From Castor canadensis (Eukaryota; Chordata; Mammalia; Rodentia; Castoridae), in assembly GCF_047511655.1 (NCBI RefSeq), contig NC_133386.1:80541501-80605500 (forward strand): a stretch of 64,000 nucleotides of DNA, written 5' to 3'. The notes beneath the pieces are model-generated. The model searched no databases. It was not told the origin of the DNA and worked only from the letters and a program-made list of their open reading frames with translations. Positions within the stretch are counted from its first letter, which is position 1, and every line of letters starts with the position of its first letter. This document shows positions 1 through 10,800 of this stretch, one piece after another. The position numbers were made by a program, and so were the translations under genes.

Positions 1-174
1 CCCCACACCTTCAAATCTCAGTCTGATATTCAAAAATCACTCCTCTTAGGCACAACATGATATGCAAAGATGTTTCCTATCCCAGGTCATATTTTCCACT
101 GAAAATAGAAGAAAGGAGATTAGCTAAATAAAAAACATATTTGAAGGTATTTCATGGATTACAAAGTATTGTTA

Positions 175-325
175 CAAATGTCATTTTATTTGACCTTCAC
201 CATAACTCTTTGAAGTACTCAATGGAGATATATTTATTCTCATTTTTAGACAAGAAGTTTGAGATTCAGAAAGAACCGTTTTGCCCAAGAGTATAGTAAA
301 AGACAGCCAAGGTTAAAACCAAAAA
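175..325 (-). repeat. MIR SINE fragment
   Basis: Read on the minus strand this matches the MIR core and tail: the plus strand shows the inverted 'cattttagacaagaag...gagattcag' block and a degraded 'ggttaaaacc' where MIR carries its tRNA-derived box B region. It is an old, diverged tRNA-derived SINE. The assignment is from recognition of the consensus, not from a search. Confidence 0.5.
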
Positions 326-1374
326 TGACAACAAAAATAAAATTGTTATTAGACATCTAATGTGAGTGCCTCCTAGTAACATAGGAGTAAAAATGAATGC
401 TTTCCTGTGGAAATATACATATAACTCATTGACAGAGAAGAGGATATGGATATCAAGGAAAATGGTCTACTTTGCCTACCTCTGAAAATGACTTGAATGT
501 TTTACATTTTAAAGATGCCTTTTTGCTTTCTTGTCTTTCCATGGAACTTAACTATTGCATAACTAATAAGAACTAGTAATTATATAGACATCAGCCAGTA
601 AAGAAATAATGAAAAGTAATTCAAACTGTGTTTTCTTGAATATTCAGCTTTTTTAAGTTGTCATAGTATTTAATGTCAAATATAGCCCTATAAATAACTC
701 CATTGAACTAACAGATATTTTGCTATAGTAATAGTGATCATTCAACACAGAAATAACTACAGTTGAGTCTTAGGGAATTCCAGTGTATAATTTGAGGGCA
801 TGGTTTGGCTCAGATTGCTGGTTGTCTACCACAGATGTGACCAGACCATAAGAACTGAGGAACATATTTATCAAAAGTGAAATATTCAATGACTCCTTTT
901 ACTATGTACCAAATACACTGTGTACCTATCATGATCCTGAGGTTGACAGCATATTCAGTCTCCTGGTCTTGAGCCTAAATAAAGGCTGTCATTTTTATGC
1001 TACATGATATTTTTCAGGTACTATGTAAGATCTCCTCAAGGAAAGCAAATTGAGAATATAGAGGAAACCATGTAAATACTAGATGATTAGTGATACCCAT
1101 TCCTGCTCATTTTGGCAGAAAGTTATTTTTATAGAAACTGCTAGGAAGTTAGTTATTAAGTAACACACTAGAGATGTGTGCATCATAACTGAAGTAATAT
1201 TATTTACTATAGTTTTTTATACTTAAAAAAAAAACAAATCAAATCAGAGTCAGTGGGGTTACTCATGACCTTGTTTTAATGGTAGATGTCATGGGTGGAA
1301 GATGCCCTAACATAACATCAACACAAACTTAATAAGTGCTCACTATACCTGTCTTTCATATCATTTAGCATCAT
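326..1374. other. unique AT-rich intergenic sequence
   Basis: No open reading frame, RNA gene or repeat that I recognise. An A-run interrupts it near 1225-1235. Confidence 0.5.
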
Positions 1375-1505
1375 TAAGTTTTCTATCTGTGTGCTAATTT
1401 CACTAAATCCCCAACTAGATCATAGGTGGACAGGGACCAGACATCTGATTTTTGTATCATTGCATCACAAGACCTCACAGAGGAGTTAAGTGGGTGGGTG
1501 ATCAA
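1375..1505 (+). repeat. L2 LINE 3'-end fragment
   Basis: The order 'ccccaactagat...ggacagggaccag...tgggtgggtgatcaaa' resembles the closing part of the L2 3' UTR (dated product phrase, then a tandem short repeat). It is strongly diverged, so the call is tentative. Confidence 0.4.
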
Positions 1506-2606
1506 AAGGACAGAAGAAGGTATTGAGTGCAGTGAATCTACTCAAGGCACATCTAAGGTGGCCCATTTGTCCTTGACAGAAATGATGATCAGAGTCACAG
1601 GATAAACTAAAACAAATAAACAAAAGCATGTGCATGTAATGTATTTCAGCACGCCTAGTTATAATCCTTGTTCTCTTTGTTATATTTTTGTTTTAAGTAT
1701 TTTACACTGACAAATAATATCTATTCCTGAATGTCTATAATTGTCTTGGGGAAAGGTGAGGTTGAGGATATTGGAAACTACAGAAGTGCTCATAGGAGAA
1801 GAGTAATTTGGGACTTCGTGGGAATAAAGAAATGAATGGGTCAACAGAGTCCTGTGGCTAGAGGAAGAACAGGGTGGAGTTTTGTAAAAGAACTGAAACA
1901 CTGTGTGGGAAATAAAAGGAAGCTCAGTACAAACTGTACTCAACACTTACAGAATGGCTTCTGGTCTGCATTCCTCTCTCATAAAGCAACAGAAAATTGA
2001 AGGAAATCTAGCTGCTGTATACTTCAGTCCCAAAATCAACTGCAAGAGCACTTGTCTTCTTTATAGAAGAGTCAGCCTACCATTTTAACCTAGGTGGTCT
2101 CCTCACAGTTTTGAAGACATCAATATTGCAGATAATGAGTACTCCTTCTATGATAGACTTTTCTACTTATTCTTAATTCCCAAACAATGCCTTCAAAAAT
2201 AATAAGCTCATACACAAGGATTGACAGAGGAAGGTGCTCATGCATATATCCACAGCTTTCCCAATCCTGTACCTTTCTTATCTTCCCCTGAATTTTCCCA
2301 TTTGGAGGAACCCCTTGCAGACACAGAATCACAGTGGTCTCAGAGATCTGTAATTGAATGTGTTAATGAAGATATGGCAATGTCGAGGCTCACCACCTGT
2401 TTCCTTTATCCTTATTCACTTTTTAAATTTCTTTCCATTTTATACATTTTCCATTTCTTCAGTAAAGTTTGTTATATGTAATGAGAAGAATAAGAATATA
2501 AGAAGAAAGGCCCCACATAACATGGAAGTTTTGACCAGGTCCAGTGGCCTTCCTTGCTAGCCTTCACTGTGTCAAGCCCCCCTTCCTTTGATTGCCACGG
2601 CCAAGG
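1506..2606. other. unclassified intergenic sequence
   Basis: Short open frames of 60-90 codons occur on both strands. None has recognisable domains and some lack an ATG. I see no repeat I can name. Confidence 0.45.
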
Positions 2607-2775
2607 CAGTCAACCCTTGAACAACATGGAGCTTAAAGGGTGCTAAACCCTGGTGGAACCAAAAATTCATGTATAACTTTTGATTCTCCCCAAATTTAAG
2701 AAAGAGCCTGCTATTGAATAGTCAAACATGAACAGTCAATTAATACACAATTCATATTTTATATACCATATATAG
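2607..2775. mobile_element. Tigger (pogo-family) DNA transposon end
   Basis: The segment opens with 'cagtcaacccttgaacaac', the terminal inverted repeat type of Tigger2-like elements. The downstream order ('gtataacttttgattctcccc', then 'aacagtcaattaatacaca') follows the subterminal consensus I know for that family. The opposite end is not visible within the next few hundred bases, so this is a one-ended remnant of a cut-and-paste element. Confidence 0.7.
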
Positions 2776-4609
2776 TGAAAAATACTCAAGAACCACCAGA
2801 TCACTTTTGTTGTGAGTCACAATGTCTGGAGGGAGGAAGTAGTACCCAATGATTAGTATAACAAGGCATTTTAAGAGGATCCCTATCACATTGAGCTCAG
2901 CATGACAATAGGAAGAGGATAAAGAATTATAGTAGGAGAGTCATTACACTTAATTTCATGTAGTTATGGCTGAGTATTGCATCTGTACATTCATTTTTCT
3001 TTCTCTCACCTGGAAATGGTGTCATGTAACATCTGTCTATAAGAGTCTATGTATGCAAGTTTTGATAATTTTTAACTTTCCATAATACATTTCCATTTTG
3101 TGGCACTGAATGATGAAATACACTGATATCTTCATTCATTTAGGCATTATGACATATCTCACTTTTCCTAGTGTTTTGGTACTCTGGCCTAATTGGTTCA
3201 TCTGCCAATTTTTATTTTGTCAAAACTCCAAAAACATCCACATACAAGTGTATGTGCATAGTTCAAATCTGAGATGTTTTAAGATTAACTGTATTTTATT
3301 TCCATCATTTGCACTCATCTGCAAGAAGCCTCTCAAGCTACATATAAACTGACAGGTGACATGTCTCTGACAGAAAAATATTAACTTGAGATGTTTATTC
3401 AATGTACGTGTGAGGTATAATTTTTATAAGTGCCAATTTCAGCACCTTTCTATGTATGTTAACAACAAAAAACTTTAAAGAGCCTGTGGGATTTATGACA
3501 AGTGAAGTAAAGATCTTGGAAATAGAATGTAAAAGTTCTGAATGTTTCTTAATGTCACTATGTGATCTCATTTGGTTTAATTTTTATTAGTTTACTTACA
3601 CTTACCATCTAGAGTTTCTCTGAAATTCCAAAATACATTCCACATGAATAATTTACATATATGTGGATTGATCATTATCAAATTTATGAAAAGGTGATTA
3701 AAGAGCAATAAAAATGCACTATGGGATTGTTTGAACTGTTTTCTTATATACTTCAAAAATTTGAATTTGAAAAGTCTGATCCATGGCTACATAACACCAC
3801 TGTTAACTTTAATAAGGAAACTACAAATAATACCAATGGAAAAGAAATATTATGGCATCAATCATTTATTGCTTTATTTCTTCATCTGGCTTATGAATCA
3901 TTTGAAAAATAATATATATTTGACATTGGTCTATTAATAATATAAATAAGTGAGTTGTGAATATGAATAGGCTTGTTGTTAATTTCTATTAAAATGTAAA
4001 AGAAAAACATATGCTTTCTAAGAAAAAGTACAAAATGCAAACTCCTAAGATGTTTTCTTCTTCTAATCCTGTTTTATTTTACATTCCACAGAGTCAGAAT
4101 ATAAAATCAGGTGTTTAGCATTTATTACCTGATGCTAACACACAACCCAAATAATTGGTTTTTAATATCCAAGTAATAAATTCTTAAAATTAAAGCTGAA
4201 ATTAACTGGAGCATGTGGGAAGAGTCCACAATATGTCAAGTGTGGCAAAGAAAAAGGCCCAAAGAGATACAACAACTCATAACAAGATTCTCAGTGAAAA
4301 GTGCAGCTACCTGTTAGGTTCTTGGAATCACTACACTTGCCTCCTTTCTTCATCAGTGTCACCATTGAACCACTACATGGCCTCCTGAGCCTGCTTCCTG
4401 CCTGCATTCTTACCTCACCCCTTTTACTGACTGCATTCTCTCCTAGTACAGTATCTCAAGAACATGTTTGTGATTATCTTATTTCTATGGAGTAAATTGG
4501 ATTTATAATCTGGCTTTGCCTGATTTTCAGTTTTCATTCTTGTCTCCTTACCCTGTATGAACTACACTCATAATATACAAAAATTTCTTTATATATTGAC
4601 TGAATTTTG
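2776..4609. other. unclassified AT-rich intergenic sequence
   Basis: Nothing identifiable. Open frames at 3110-3352 and 3721-3937 are short, overlap in several frames and look like chance in AT-rich DNA. Confidence 0.45.
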
Positions 4610-4918
4610 TTTTCCCACACCTTGTTATTCTCTTTGTGTGTAATGCCCTTCTTTCCATTGCTCATATCTACCTTCCAACTCTTGCTTATCCTTAAAACTC
4701 TCCTCAGACATCTCTCCTCCATAACACCTTTCATGTTCTCTTTTTTCTCCTGAATTCACTTTCTTCTCCAAGTTCTCCTTAACCCTACATACCTTTATAA
4801 CAACACTCAAAACACAACCCACTAACAACTATGTGAAGGAAGGACCTTATTCATCTATGATTCCCAAAACTGTCATGGATGGCACACAGAAGACATACAA
4901 TAAACATTTGCAAAATTG
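4610..4918 (+). repeat. L2 LINE 3'-end fragment, interrupted by L1-A
   Basis: The order 'aatgcccttctttcc', 'cttatccttaaaactctcc', 'tgatggcac.. tacaataaacatttg' follows the L2 3' UTR (pyrimidine-rich middle, 'imported product' tail, then 'caataaa.atttg'). The L2 continues for a few bases at 12139 after L1-A ('aactgaat'), so L1-A landed in the last bases of this old element. Confidence 0.65.
4906..4918. repeat. left target-site duplication of L1-A
   Basis: The 13-mer 'atttgcaaaattg' here is repeated exactly at 12126-12138, directly after the A-rich end of L1-A. It marks the empty site. Confidence 0.9.
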
Positions 4919-5423
4919 GGAGGATTCCAAGATGGCAGCTAGAGGAAGGAAGCAGAAAGCGAGCTTCCTATAGTGAAATCTTGGAGAGATGCCAGAGACA
5001 CGCTTTGCAGGCATAATCAATGAGAAGAGACATAACTTTGATCCCTCCACACCTCTAGCCGGTGCAGAGAATCTCCACTTCATGTTAAACAGAGAAACCA
5101 GGAGGGCCCCCGGGCTGCCAGTCACTGGCACCCAGATGGCTTGGGAAGACACGACCAGGTGAGCTTTGCGGTACTGCGGTACTCCCACAGACAAGCCTGG
5201 GCCAGAGCAGCATAGCCCCCTGGACAGACTGACCTCCACCCGGGGAAAAAAGAGAAACTGAGTAATAAGGAAAAAGAGCAAAAAAGACATGCTGGAAAGA
5301 GGGTGGGGCACCCTGAGTGCTGAAGATTGGGGGAAGGGAACCCTTCCCAGGACTGCAAATAAACAAGCCAGGCAGGCCAGAGAGGCTCTGGCAGGAGTGG
5401 GGGCGGGGCACGTGCCCAGCAAC

Positions 5424-5650
5424 CAGGAGCGGGGAAGCTTGTGAGAGTGGCGGAGGGAGGAAAACTCCACAGGAGAGGAGGGAAGACCCACTTCCCATGT
5501 GACCTGTAAACAAACATGGTGGCTGGCAGGAGCAGCAGCACCACCCAGTAATCAGGAGCAGGAAAGCTTGTGAAACTGGCAGTGGGAGGAAAACTTCACA
5601 GGAAAGGGGGGAAGACCCACCTCCCAAATGAAATGTAAATAAACACACAG
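5424..5650 (+). repeat. imperfect tandem repeat in the L1-A 5' UTR
   Basis: Two units of about 100 aligned bases start near 5424 and 5553. Each runs 'aggagc.gg.aagcttgtga', then a 'gaggaaaact.cacagga' block, a 'gaagacccac.tccca' block and 'gtaaa.aaaca'. More degenerate 'aataaacaa(a)gcc' echoes occur at about 5355 and 5740. L1-B lacks the AAGCTT units. Confidence 0.7.
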
Positions 5651-5991
5651 GCCTGACAACGCGGGTGCAGTGTCACCTTTCCCAGTGTTTGGAAAGGGGA
5701 AAGACTGTAGCAGAAGCTCCCACACAGGAGAACTCTGAACAAACAAAGCCTGCAGGACCAGGCGAGTGCTAGCTCACCCCAGAGATCTGCATAAATAATG
5801 CCGCCAGCAACAGCAGGCTGACAGCAGTGGGCAGGCAAGCCACAGCTGCAGATACCATTCTCAGAACTGTCTCCAGACTCTTTTTTTTCTTTTTCTCCCT
5901 ACCCTTCATGAGAGAACAACCGAATTACACCTGTAAGCAGAAAAACTTACTGAAACTGTATTGCATTTGAACTTGGGACACTAGGTGGGTT

Positions 5992-6022
<31 letters not shown>

Positions 6023-6031
6023 CCTTTGTTT

Positions 6032-6050
6032 TGTGTGTGTGTGTGTGTGT
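6032..6050. repeat. (GT)n microsatellite
   Basis: An uninterrupted alternating gt run inside the L1-A 5' UTR, preceded by a T-rich stretch from 5984. Confidence 0.9.
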
Positions 6051-6706
6051 AGTTTTGTTCAACTTTATGCATTCCCTTTGATGAGACAACTACAGAACAA
6101 CATCTGAGGCACCATCTCCAGGATTGGAGACTGAGAAGGACACCCAAATTATTAAGACGGAAACTTCATTGCATTTGAACTTGGAGGGTTTTTTGGTTTT
6201 TTTTTTTTTAATTTTCTATTTTCCATTTTATTTTAATTCATTTTTAATATATAGATATTTCTTTCATTTATTTATTTTTTATTTTTATTCCTATCTTAAT
6301 TTTTTTTTATTTTTGATTTTCAGTCCTATCTCTGTCCCTCTAATGTCTGTTCAGCTTACTGTCAATTAGTACACTAACACTCCCTGTTTATACCTTTGAA
6401 ACTTTCTTGTCTGAAACCTTGTTCTGGTTTCTCCCTCTTGTCTGTTTGTCTGTGTATTTGTTTTCCCCTTTTCTGTAACTTCTTGCTTTCCATCTCAGCT
6501 CACCCTTCCATTCTAAATATTACCATTGTTATTATTACAAGCTAGAAAATACTTAATTGCACACAGTACAGGGACAGTAACAACACCAAAGACAATGACG
6601 GGAAGACAGAAAAAACAGGGAAACCAGTTTCCCCACAGCAAAAAAATTAGTACAGGAACCAGAGGGGAATGAAGAGAAGAGAAACTCAGATCCAGACTCC
6701 AACAAA

Positions 6707-7798
6707 ATGAAGATAAACTATGCGAAAGGACCAAATGAAGCCCACAAGAATAATTTAAAAGAAGACATACTACAAGTACTCAATGAGAATTTTATTGAGA
6801 TGATACTGAATAGGGTCAACAAAAATGTACAGGAGACACTCAAGAAATTCCAAGACAACAAAAATAGAGAATTTGAAAAAGCAAAAGAAGAAATAAAGGA
6901 AACCATAGAAGCACTGTATAAACACCAAAGTGAAAGACAGAACACAATGAATAAATGGATAAATGAACTCAGGACAAAAATAGACAACATTAAAGAGGAA
7001 ACCAGCCAGGATATGGAAAACCTCAGAAAAAAGAACGAAACAGAACTGCAAAACAAAATGGAAGGCCAATCCAGCAGAATAGAACAAACAGAAGACAGAA
7101 TCTCAGAACTTGAAGATGAAATGGTAATTAAAGGAAAAACTGAAGAACTATTAATTAAACAACTCAAGACCTGTGAAAAGAAAATGCAAGAACTCACCGA
7201 CTCCATCAAAAGACCAAACTTGAGAATCATGGGCGTCGAAGAAGGAGAAGAGGTGCAAGCAAAGGGAATGCATAATATATTCAACAAAATAATAATGGAA
7301 AATTTCCCAAATCTAGAGAAAGATATTCCCATACAGATGCAAGAGGCCTCCAGGACACCAAACAGATCAGATCAAAATAGAAGTACTCCACGACATATCA
7401 TCATTAAAACAACAAGTTCAGAAACTAAGGAAAGAATATTGAAGGCTGTAAGAGAGAAAAAACAAGTAACATACAAAGGTAAACCCATCAAAATCACAGC
7501 AGACTTCTCAACAGAAACATTAAAAACAAGAAGAGCGTGGGGTGAGATCTTCTGGGCACTGAAGGAAAATAACTTCAACCCCAGGATACTCTACCCAGCA
7601 AAACTATCATTCAAAATAGATGGACCAATAAAAGTCTTCCATGATAAGCAGAAACTAAAACAATATGTGACCACAAAGCCACCACTACAAAAGATTCTGG
7701 AAGGGATTCTGCACACAGAAAGTGAAACCCAACTTAACCATGAAAAGACAGGCAGCACCAAACCACAGGAAAAAAAAAAGCAAGACAGTAAAGAGTAA
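6707..7798 (+). CDS. L1-A ORF1 protein, intact
   Basis: ORF1p is a trimeric RNA-binding chaperone that coats L1 RNA in cytoplasmic particles. This frame is 363 codons, near the length of mouse ORF1p. Residues 45-165 are Glu/Lys-rich and heptad-like, fitting the coiled-coil trimerisation stalk. An RRM-like domain follows at about 169-262 (RPNLRIMGV at 169, TPRHIIIKT at 227), then the C-terminal domain at about 263-345 with the family signature YPAKLSF at 296-302. The last 20 residues are Lys/Gln-rich and coded partly by a run of ten A's (7770-7779), a slippage-prone site that has not shifted. The ATG at 6707 is chosen because L1-B starts ORF1 at the same place. ORF2 begins 50 bases after the stop in another frame. 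Confidence 0.93.
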   Translation: MKINYAKGPNEAHKNNLKEDILQVLNENFIEMILNRVNKNVQETLKKFQDNKNREFEKAKEEIKETIEALYKHQSERQNTMNKWINELRTKIDNIKEETSQDMENLRKKNETELQNKMEGQSSRIEQTEDRISELEDEMVIKGKTEELLIKQLKTCEKKMQELTDSIKRPNLRIMGVEEGEEVQAKGMHNIFNKIIMENFPNLEKDIPIQMQEASRTPNRSDQNRSTPRHIIIKTTSSETKERILKAVREKKQVTYKGKPIKITADFSTETLKTRRAWGEIFWALKENNFNPRILYPAKLSFKIDGPIKVFHDKQKLKQYVTTKPPLQKILEGILHTESETQLNHEKTGSTKPQEKKKQDSKE

Positions 7799-7848
7799 CC
7801 TCAACTTAGATACACACAATCAAACCTTCAAACAACTAAGACAACTAA

Positions 7849-10800
7849 ATGACAGGAATCACCACATACCTATCAGTACTAATGATTAATGTTAACGGAC
7901 TTAATTCACCCACCAAAAGGCACCACTTGGTGAAATGGATTAAAAGGGGAGATCCAACAATTTGTTGCTTACAGGAGACCCATCTCACTGACAGAAATAA
8001 GCATAGGCTTAGGAAGAAAGGCTGGAAGAAGATTTACCAAGCCAATGGCCCCCGAAAACAGGCAGGAGTAGCAATACTTATCTCTGACAAAGTAGACTTC
8101 AAACCTACATTGATCAAACGAGATAAAGAAGGACATTCCATACTAATAAATGGGGAAATAGACCAAAAGGAAATAATAGTCATCAATCTGTATGCACCCA
8201 ATGTCAATGCACCCGATTTCATCAAACATACCCTGAAAGACCTAAAAGCATATACAAACGCCAACACAGTGGTTGTGGGAGAATTTAACACCCCATTATC
8301 ATCAATAGATAGGTCATCCAAACAAAAAATCAATAAAGAAATCCAAGATCTAAAATATGCAATAGATCAAATGGACCTAGTTGATGTCTACAGAACATTT
8401 CATCCAACCTCTACACAATATACATTCTTCTCAGCAGCCCATGGAACATTCTCCAAAATAGATCATATCCTAGGGCACAAAGCAAGTCTCAGCAAATACA
8501 GAAATTATACCGTGCATACTATCTGATCACAATGCAGTAAAAGTAGAACTCAACAACAAAAGTAAAGACAAAAAACATGCAAACAGCTGGAAACTAAATA
8601 ACTCATTACTTAATGAAGAATGGATCATCAATGAAATAAAAGAGGAAATTAAAAAGTTCCTGGAAGTCAATGAAAATGAAAACACAACCTACCGGAACCT
8701 ATGGGACACAGCTAAGGCAGTCTTGAGAGGAAAGTTTATAGCCATAAGTGCATATATTAAAAAGATTGAAAGATCCCAAATCAATGACCTAATGATACAT
8801 CTCAAACTCCTAGAAAAACAAGAACAAGCAAATCCCAAAACAAATAGGAGAGAAAAAATAAAAATAAGTCTGAAATCAACAAAATAGAAACCAAAAAAAC
8901 CATACAAAGAATTAATGAAACAAAAAGTTGGTTCTTTGAAAAAATAAACAAGATCGATAGACCCCTGGCAAACCTGACTAAAATGAGGACAGAAAAAACC
9001 CAAATTAGTATAATCAGGAATTCAAAAGGGGAGATAACAACAAACACCATGGAAGTCCAGGAAATCATCAGAGACTACTTTGAGAACCTATATTCAAATA
9101 AATTTGAAAATCTAAAAGAAATGGACAGATTTCTAAATACATATGATCATCCAAAACTGAACCAAGTAGAAATTAATCATCTGAATAGACCTATAACACA
9201 AAATGAAATTGAAGCAGCAATCAAGAGTCTCCCCAAAAAGTAAAGTCCAGGACATGATTTATTCTCTGCTGAATTCTATCAGACCTTTAAAAAAGAACTG
9301 ATACCAACCCTCCTTAAACTGTTCCATGAAATAGAAAGGGAAGGAAAACTGCCAAACACATTTTATGAAGCCAGTATTACACTTATCCCAAAACCAGGCA
9401 AAGACACCTCCAAAAAGGAGAACTATAGGCCAATCTCCTTAATGAACATTGACGCAAAAATCCTCAACAAAATAATGGCAAACCGAATTCAACACATCAA
9501 AAAGATTATTCACCACGACCAAGTAGGCTTCATCCCAGGGATGCAGGGGTGGTTCAACATACGAAAATCAATAAATGTAATAAACCACATTAACAGAAGA
9601 AAAGACAAAAACCACTTGATCATCTCAATAGATGCAGAAAAAGCCTTTGATAAGATCCAACACCATTTCATGATAAAAGCTCTAAGAAAACTAGGAATAG
9701 AAGGAAAGTACCTCAACATTATAAAAGCTATATATGACAAACCTACAGCCAGCATTATACTTAATGGAGAAAAACTGAAACCATTCCCTGTAAAATCAGT
9801 AACCAGACAAGGATGCCCACTACCTCCACTCCTATTCAACATAGTACTGGAATTCCTAGCCAGAGAAATTAGGCAAGAAGAAGGAATAAAAGGAATACAA
9901 ATAGGTAAAGAAACTGTCAAAATATCCCTATTTGCAGATGACATGATCCTATACCTTAAAGACCCAAAAAACTCTACTCAGAAGCTTCTAGGCATCATCA
10001 ATAGCTACAGCAAAGGTAGCAGGATATAAAATCAACATAGAAAAATCATTACCATTTCTATACACTGACAATGAGCAAGCTGGAAAAGAGTGTATGAAAA
10101 CAATTCCATTTACAATAGCCTCAAAATAATCAAATACCTAGGTGTAAACCTAACAAAAGATGTGAAAGACCTCTATAAGGAAAACTATACACTTCTGAAG
10201 AAAGAGATTGAGGAAGACTATAGAAAGTGGAGAGATCTCCCATGCTCATGGATTGGTGGAATCAACATAGTAAAAATGTCGATACTCCCAAAAGTAATCT
10301 ACATGTTTAATGCAATTCCCATCAAAATTCCAATGACATTCATTAAAGAGATTGAAAAATCTACTGTTAAATTTATATGGAAACACAAGAGGCCACAAAT
10401 AGCCAAGGCAATACTCAGTCAAAAGAACAATGCAGGAGATATCACAATACCTGACTTCAAACTATATTATAAAGCAATAACAATAAAAACAGCATGGTAC
10501 TGGCACAAAAACAGACATGAAGACAGAATAGAGGACCCAGATATGAAGCCACACAACTATAACCAACTTGTCTTTGACAAAGGAGCTAAAAATATACTAT
10601 GGAGAAATAGCAGCCTCTTCAACAAAAACTGCTGGGAAAACTGGTTAGCAGTCTGCAAAAAATTGAAACTAGATCCATGTATATCACCCTATACCAAGAT
10701 TAACTCAAAATGGATCAAGGATCTTAATATCAGACCACAAACTCTAAAGTTGATACAGGAAAGAGTAGGAACTACTCTGGAATTAGTAGGTATAGGTAAG

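Larger units (their letters stand above)
4919..6706 (+). promoter_or_regulatory. L1-A 5' UTR with internal promoter
   Basis: In L1s this region drives RNA polymerase II transcription from the first base. Here the motif CAAGATGGC lies at 4928-4936, about ten bases from the 5' end, matching the YY1 site that sets the start in primate L1s (established for human L1, inferred here). The first 900 bases are GC- and purine-rich and carry a pair of about 100-bp imperfect repeats spaced 129 bp (AAGCTT at 5435 and 5564). The rest is T-rich: a (GT)n run at 6032-6050 and poly-T tracts near 6190-6310. Confidence 0.75.

Noticed and set aside
4847-5648. Long overlapping antisense open frames (up to 214 codons) in the L1-A 5' UTR, reminiscent of primate ORF0
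   Set aside because: The plus strand is purine-rich, so its complement has few stop codons in any frame; three frames are open at once. The longest frames lack an ATG start and L1-B does not keep them.
6718-7332. 204-codon minus-strand frame opposite ORF1
   Set aside because: Shadow of the A-rich ORF1 coding strand; it has no motif.
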